Position numbers and translations under genes: made by a program. 56,700 bases of DNA, from contig JAPFCR010000010.1 of the NCBI GenBank assembly GCA_026169375.1, forward strand, positions 1 through 56,700. Direction: 5' to 3'. The notes under the pieces were generated by a model. That model saw only the letters and a list, made by a program, of their open reading frames with translations, did not search any database and was not told the origin of the DNA. Below, one piece after another: positions 54,526 to 56,700 of this stretch (position 1 is its first letter; every line of letters begins with the position of its first letter). Source of the DNA: Sporosarcina sp. (GTDB lineage: Bacteria > Bacillota > Bacilli > Bacillales_A > Planococcaceae).

Positions 54526-54821
54526 GTTGTCATAGAAACAGTTATGACTTGCAATTGCAGGAATCAGCAGAATGATTGGTGAACACTTGCTAATCGATGG
54601 GATAGAATGGCGACAATGTTTTTAAGGAAACAGAATATTTGGAAACTAAAGGTAAAGGGCAATTTGGGTTTCTTTCCATTATTTCAATAAACTTCTTTCA
54701 ATATAAAAAATGCCTATCCACTATTCCTAATTATATTCAAGTTGTGTTTTCACAGGTACGCTCACATTACTATCATTTTCTCTAAAACTATGCAGTGGCC
54801 TGTGCTGAACGTAAGACCACA

Positions 54822-54830
54822 CATATTATA
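54822..54830 (+). promoter_or_regulatory. Possible sigma-K -10 element of the coat gene
   Basis: CATATTATA fits the sigma-K -10 pattern CATANNNTA and lies 37 bases before the coat gene start. A matching -35 is not clear. Confidence 0.35.
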
Positions 54831-54867
54831 AGAATGTGAAAGATCAAACTTGAAGGGAGGTGAGATC

Positions 54868-55365
54868 ATGGCTTGTGGTGAAAATTTTAATACGCACAGC
54901 TGTGTATGTGATGTATTAGCAGAAATTGCAGAAGTACAACAAGATACAAAAGGATGTCTCTCTAGCTGTTCTGAATCTATTAAAGAATTAATGGGCGGTG
55001 TGAATCAAGCACTCCCTAATACAGTTCCTGTGCAACTAATTTGTAACGAAGTAAACAGTGGCACACCAGGTACTTGTGGGAATGTATTTTTGGGCCACGG
55101 ATTTAAAAGAGACCCGGACACACCAGGTGGATTAATCCATGCAGCATCAACTTTTTTCAGAGTTTCGTCTGTTGATATAAAGAACTGCTGCGCAGAATTG
55201 GAACTTTTATGTGCGCCAGGATTGACTCCTGCTCCGAATGCAGTGGTTTGTCCTCCTGTTGCTGAAGTTCCAACATATACGAGAACTGGAATTTGCATTA
55301 CAGTTGACCTAAAGCGTTTCAGTGGCGTTGTATGTTTACCAGCAGCAACAATACTAGCAGCTTAA
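54868..55365 (+). CDS. Spore coat / exosporium protein of the CotY-CotZ (ExsY) family
   Basis: A 165-residue cysteine-rich protein. The N-terminal HSCVCDVLAEIAEVQ, the central FFRVSSVDIKNCCAELELL and the C-terminal GICITVDLKRFSGVVCL follow the CotY/CotZ/ExsY pattern; these proteins self-assemble into crosslinked crust or exosporium lattices. I chose ATG 54868 with GGGAGGTGA upstream; an in-frame TTG at 54850 precedes this site. A CotO-like gene lies 500 bases further on. CotY versus CotZ cannot be decided. Confidence 0.9.
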   Translation: MACGENFNTHSCVCDVLAEIAEVQQDTKGCLSSCSESIKELMGGVNQALPNTVPVQLICNEVNSGTPGTCGNVFLGHGFKRDPDTPGGLIHAASTFFRVSSVDIKNCCAELELLCAPGLTPAPNAVVCPPVAEVPTYTRTGICITVDLKRFSGVVCLPAATILAA

Positions 55366-55377
55366 TAATTTATGGCA

Positions 55378-55408
55378 AAAGGCAGCTCTATTTGGGCTGT
55401 CTTTTTCA
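55378..55408 (+). terminator. Terminator after the coat gene
   Basis: AAAGGCAGC pairs with GGCTGTCTTT (one G-U), followed by TTTC. Confidence 0.75.
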
Positions 55409-55420
55409 TTGCGTACCAAG

Positions 55421-55570
55421 CATAGCGACAACAATCTAGTGGTGGAAGTCTATTGCAAGGATACACATCAACAAACCGATAGAGAAGCGCAAGCAGTAGT
55501 GGCATTTGAACTTACAGAAGAAAGATTCAAATTAAAGGATATATTACATATAGACGCTAGAATTGACTGA
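55421..55570 (+). pseudogene. Decayed gene fragment, unknown family
   Basis: An open frame of about 49 codons, ending TGA at 55568-55570, encodes VVEVYCKDTHQQTDREAQA then FELTEERFKLKDILHID. The peptide looks like a real domain end, but there is no ribosome binding site or credible start; a terminator precedes it. It is probably the C-terminal remnant of a gene lost between the two coat genes. Family not recognised. Confidence 0.45.
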
Positions 55571-55604
55571 TCATGATTAAGTCAATCGGTTACAGAAAGG
55601 AAAT

Positions 55605-55790
55605 TTAGACAAAGAATTTATGCGGATAACGTTGTGATGGAAAAATTTCATTGAGATTTTCAAGAAATTATTACTAAAAGGAATTACTTTTTGGTCATGA
55701 GTTTAAACAAAAGATAGAAGAGTTTATTGATTACTACAATAGCGAACGAATAAAAATAGAATTGACTGGTTTAAGTCCAGTATAGTACTG
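55605..55790 (+). pseudogene. IS3-family transposase, C-terminal remnant
   Basis: In shifting frames the plus strand encodes pieces of the IS3 OrfB end: GNLD, then DNVVMEKF, then ELLFGHEFKQKIEEFIDYYNSERIKIELTGLSPV, followed by TAG where Gln is normal. At least two frameshifts and several stops are present, so it is inactive. It resembles the IS150 branch by the YYNxERIKxxLxGLSPV motif. Confidence 0.8.
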
Positions 55791-55802
55791 AACTTAAACC
55801 AG
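55766..55802 (-). terminator. Inverted repeat, possible terminator of the CotO-like gene
   Basis: CTGGTTTAAGT pairs with ACTTAAACCAG; on the minus strand it is followed by TCAATTCTATTTTTAT. It is built partly from the IS3 remnant. Confidence 0.5.
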
Positions 55803-55879
55803 CCATATAGCTGCATAATAACGCTAACTTTTAAGGAGCACTACCTTGATACAAGATATTTGCCTTATAAAAAATAATA

Positions 55880-56700
55880 TTAGAACCTGATAATTTTCAG
55901 TGTATCAATGTCATCCAAATGTATCTTAGTGAATTTTAAGTTATTCGTTTTCAATAGTTGGATGGTTTGATCCTCATTATTATAAGAGATAAAAACGCCA
56001 ATATGAAGGTTCTTTTTTTCATCTCTTATTTCGACCAATACACGACGCAGTAGATTAGCGTAGTTTGTAATATACCCTATTTTTTCTTTAACGCTCATTT
56101 CTTTAAAGGATTGAGAACGAATTTCTTTTAAAATATGGAATGGGTTTTTTGAAGACTTTTTATATATTTTGTCTGGTATTGGTTTTATCTTGTCAGGGAG
56201 CTTTGTCTCTTCGGAAGTGATTGTTTTTTTAGAATCATCCATTTTATAGGTGTGCACATTTTCTTCTATATCAAGGTGTGGCTTTTCATCCACAGCTCTT
56301 GTTGGTAATTCCTCTTGTGATTCATCGTTATTCCGAGATACTTCTAGTTTATCAATTGATTGGGAGACTGATTTCATTCTAGAGATATCTGCACCGTGAT
56401 CCGGTTCATGTTTAATCTCTTTTTCTTTTCCTATTTGAGGAAGTTGTACAGATGATGAAATATCGCTTTCGTTTTCTATACCATCTTCTTCAATACTGAA
56501 TGTCCCTGACCTATCCTTATCTAGTTTCGGGATGTTCTCTTGATCTACATCATTGTTTATGACTTTGTTTAAAATTTCCTCTGGTTGATGCTTCTTATCC
56601 TCGGTCGTTAATTTTATTTCGTTGTCAGGTTTTATTTCCTTGGGGAAAAATGATGTTTGTTCTTTTTCAATACCATCCTCTTCAATACTAGATGATTCCC
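55880..56700 (-). CDS. CotO-like spore coat protein, N-terminus beyond the window
   Basis: The frame is open from the window end at 56700 down to the stop at 55880, so at least 273 residues are encoded and the start lies outside. A long acidic, low-complexity region with a repeated SIEEDGIE motif is followed by a C-terminal domain with FKEMSVKEKIGYI ... LHIGVFISYNNEDQTIQLL ... IHLDDIDTLKIIRF. That arrangement matches the CotO family of coat morphogenetic proteins, which act with CotY/CotZ. An internal ATG at 56375 is not the true start. Confidence 0.75.
   Translation of the reverse strand, partial: ESSSIEEDGIEKEQTSFFPKEIKPDNEIKLTTEDKKHQPEEILNKVINNDVDQENIPKLDKDRSGTFSIEEDGIENESDISSSVQLPQIGKEKEIKHEPDHGADISRMKSVSQSIDKLEVSRNNDESQEELPTRAVDEKPHLDIEENVHTYKMDDSKKTITSEETKLPDKIKPIPDKIYKKSSKNPFHILKEIRSQSFKEMSVKEKIGYITNYANLLRRVLVEIRDEKKNLHIGVFISYNNEDQTIQLLKTNNLKFTKIHLDDIDTLKIIRF

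Overview
The window is a low-GC chromosomal segment of an endospore-forming member of the Bacillales. Most of it follows the Bacillus subtilis yqeZ-to-comG/aroK gene order almost gene for gene. Sporulation is supported by yqfC/yqfD homologues, a CotY/CotZ-type coat protein and a CotO-like coat protein. A single-chain glycyl-tRNA synthetase and the lineage-specific repeats suggest a Planococcaceae-like genome (Sporosarcina or a relative), but that placement is inference.

Layout. 1-480: decayed IS30-type element. 533-3408 (minus): a probable three-gene operon with a class II (degradative-type) HMG-CoA reductase, a small two-helix membrane protein and a TctA-family permease. This looks like a mevalonate uptake/catabolism module, because the same window also encodes MEP-pathway enzymes IspG and IspH. 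3908-4823: two small unknown genes. 5134-8051: a sigma-W-type promoter followed by nfeD, floA and a yqfB-like gene (membrane stress/lipid-domain operon). 8101-15947: yqfC, yqfD, phoH, pgpH, ybeY, dgkA, cdd, era, recO. 15985-17600 (minus): glycyl-tRNA synthetase under a T-box leader. 17776-22581: ccpN, its partner yqfL, then dnaG and sigA. 22644-27314: a membrane protein, an acyl-CoA dehydrogenase, cytochrome c cccA, trmK and the Nif3-like yqfO. 27728-32402: a small membrane protein, ispH, yqfQ, cshB, nfo, yqfT. 32425-34548: a Zur-controlled zinc uptake operon (ATPase, permease, zur). 34606-37435 (minus): nucleotidase, ispG, a yqfZ-like LysM protein, a DUF1189 protein. 37741-43002: Na/Pi cotransporter, a DUF456 protein, sodA, pbpA. 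43062-49837: an MltG-LysM-like protein, a DUF6115-like protein, rpmG, 5-formyl-THF cyclo-ligase, yqgQ, an LtaS-type synthase, lipoprotein yqgU, DUF2759, yqgX, DUF2626. 50138-53876: the complete comGA-GG competence pilus operon, with AT-boxes of ComK type upstream. 53909: aroK. 54868-56700: spore coat region with a CotY/CotZ homologue, a decayed gene, an IS3 remnant and a CotO-like gene cut by the window end.

The most unusual signal is a family of five intergenic repeats (13488-13770 two in tandem, 23280-23499, 28018-28236, and 37603-37716 inverted). Each has sharp ends (TTTATCCCGC ... TTTCACTTTAT) and several hairpins whose arms change together between copies. The family comes in short, long and hybrid versions, and one copy overlaps the ispH stop codon. 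A second repeat type, a GC-rich palindromic element of about 130 bp at 27491-27625, has an apparent collapsed derivative at 44389-44432.
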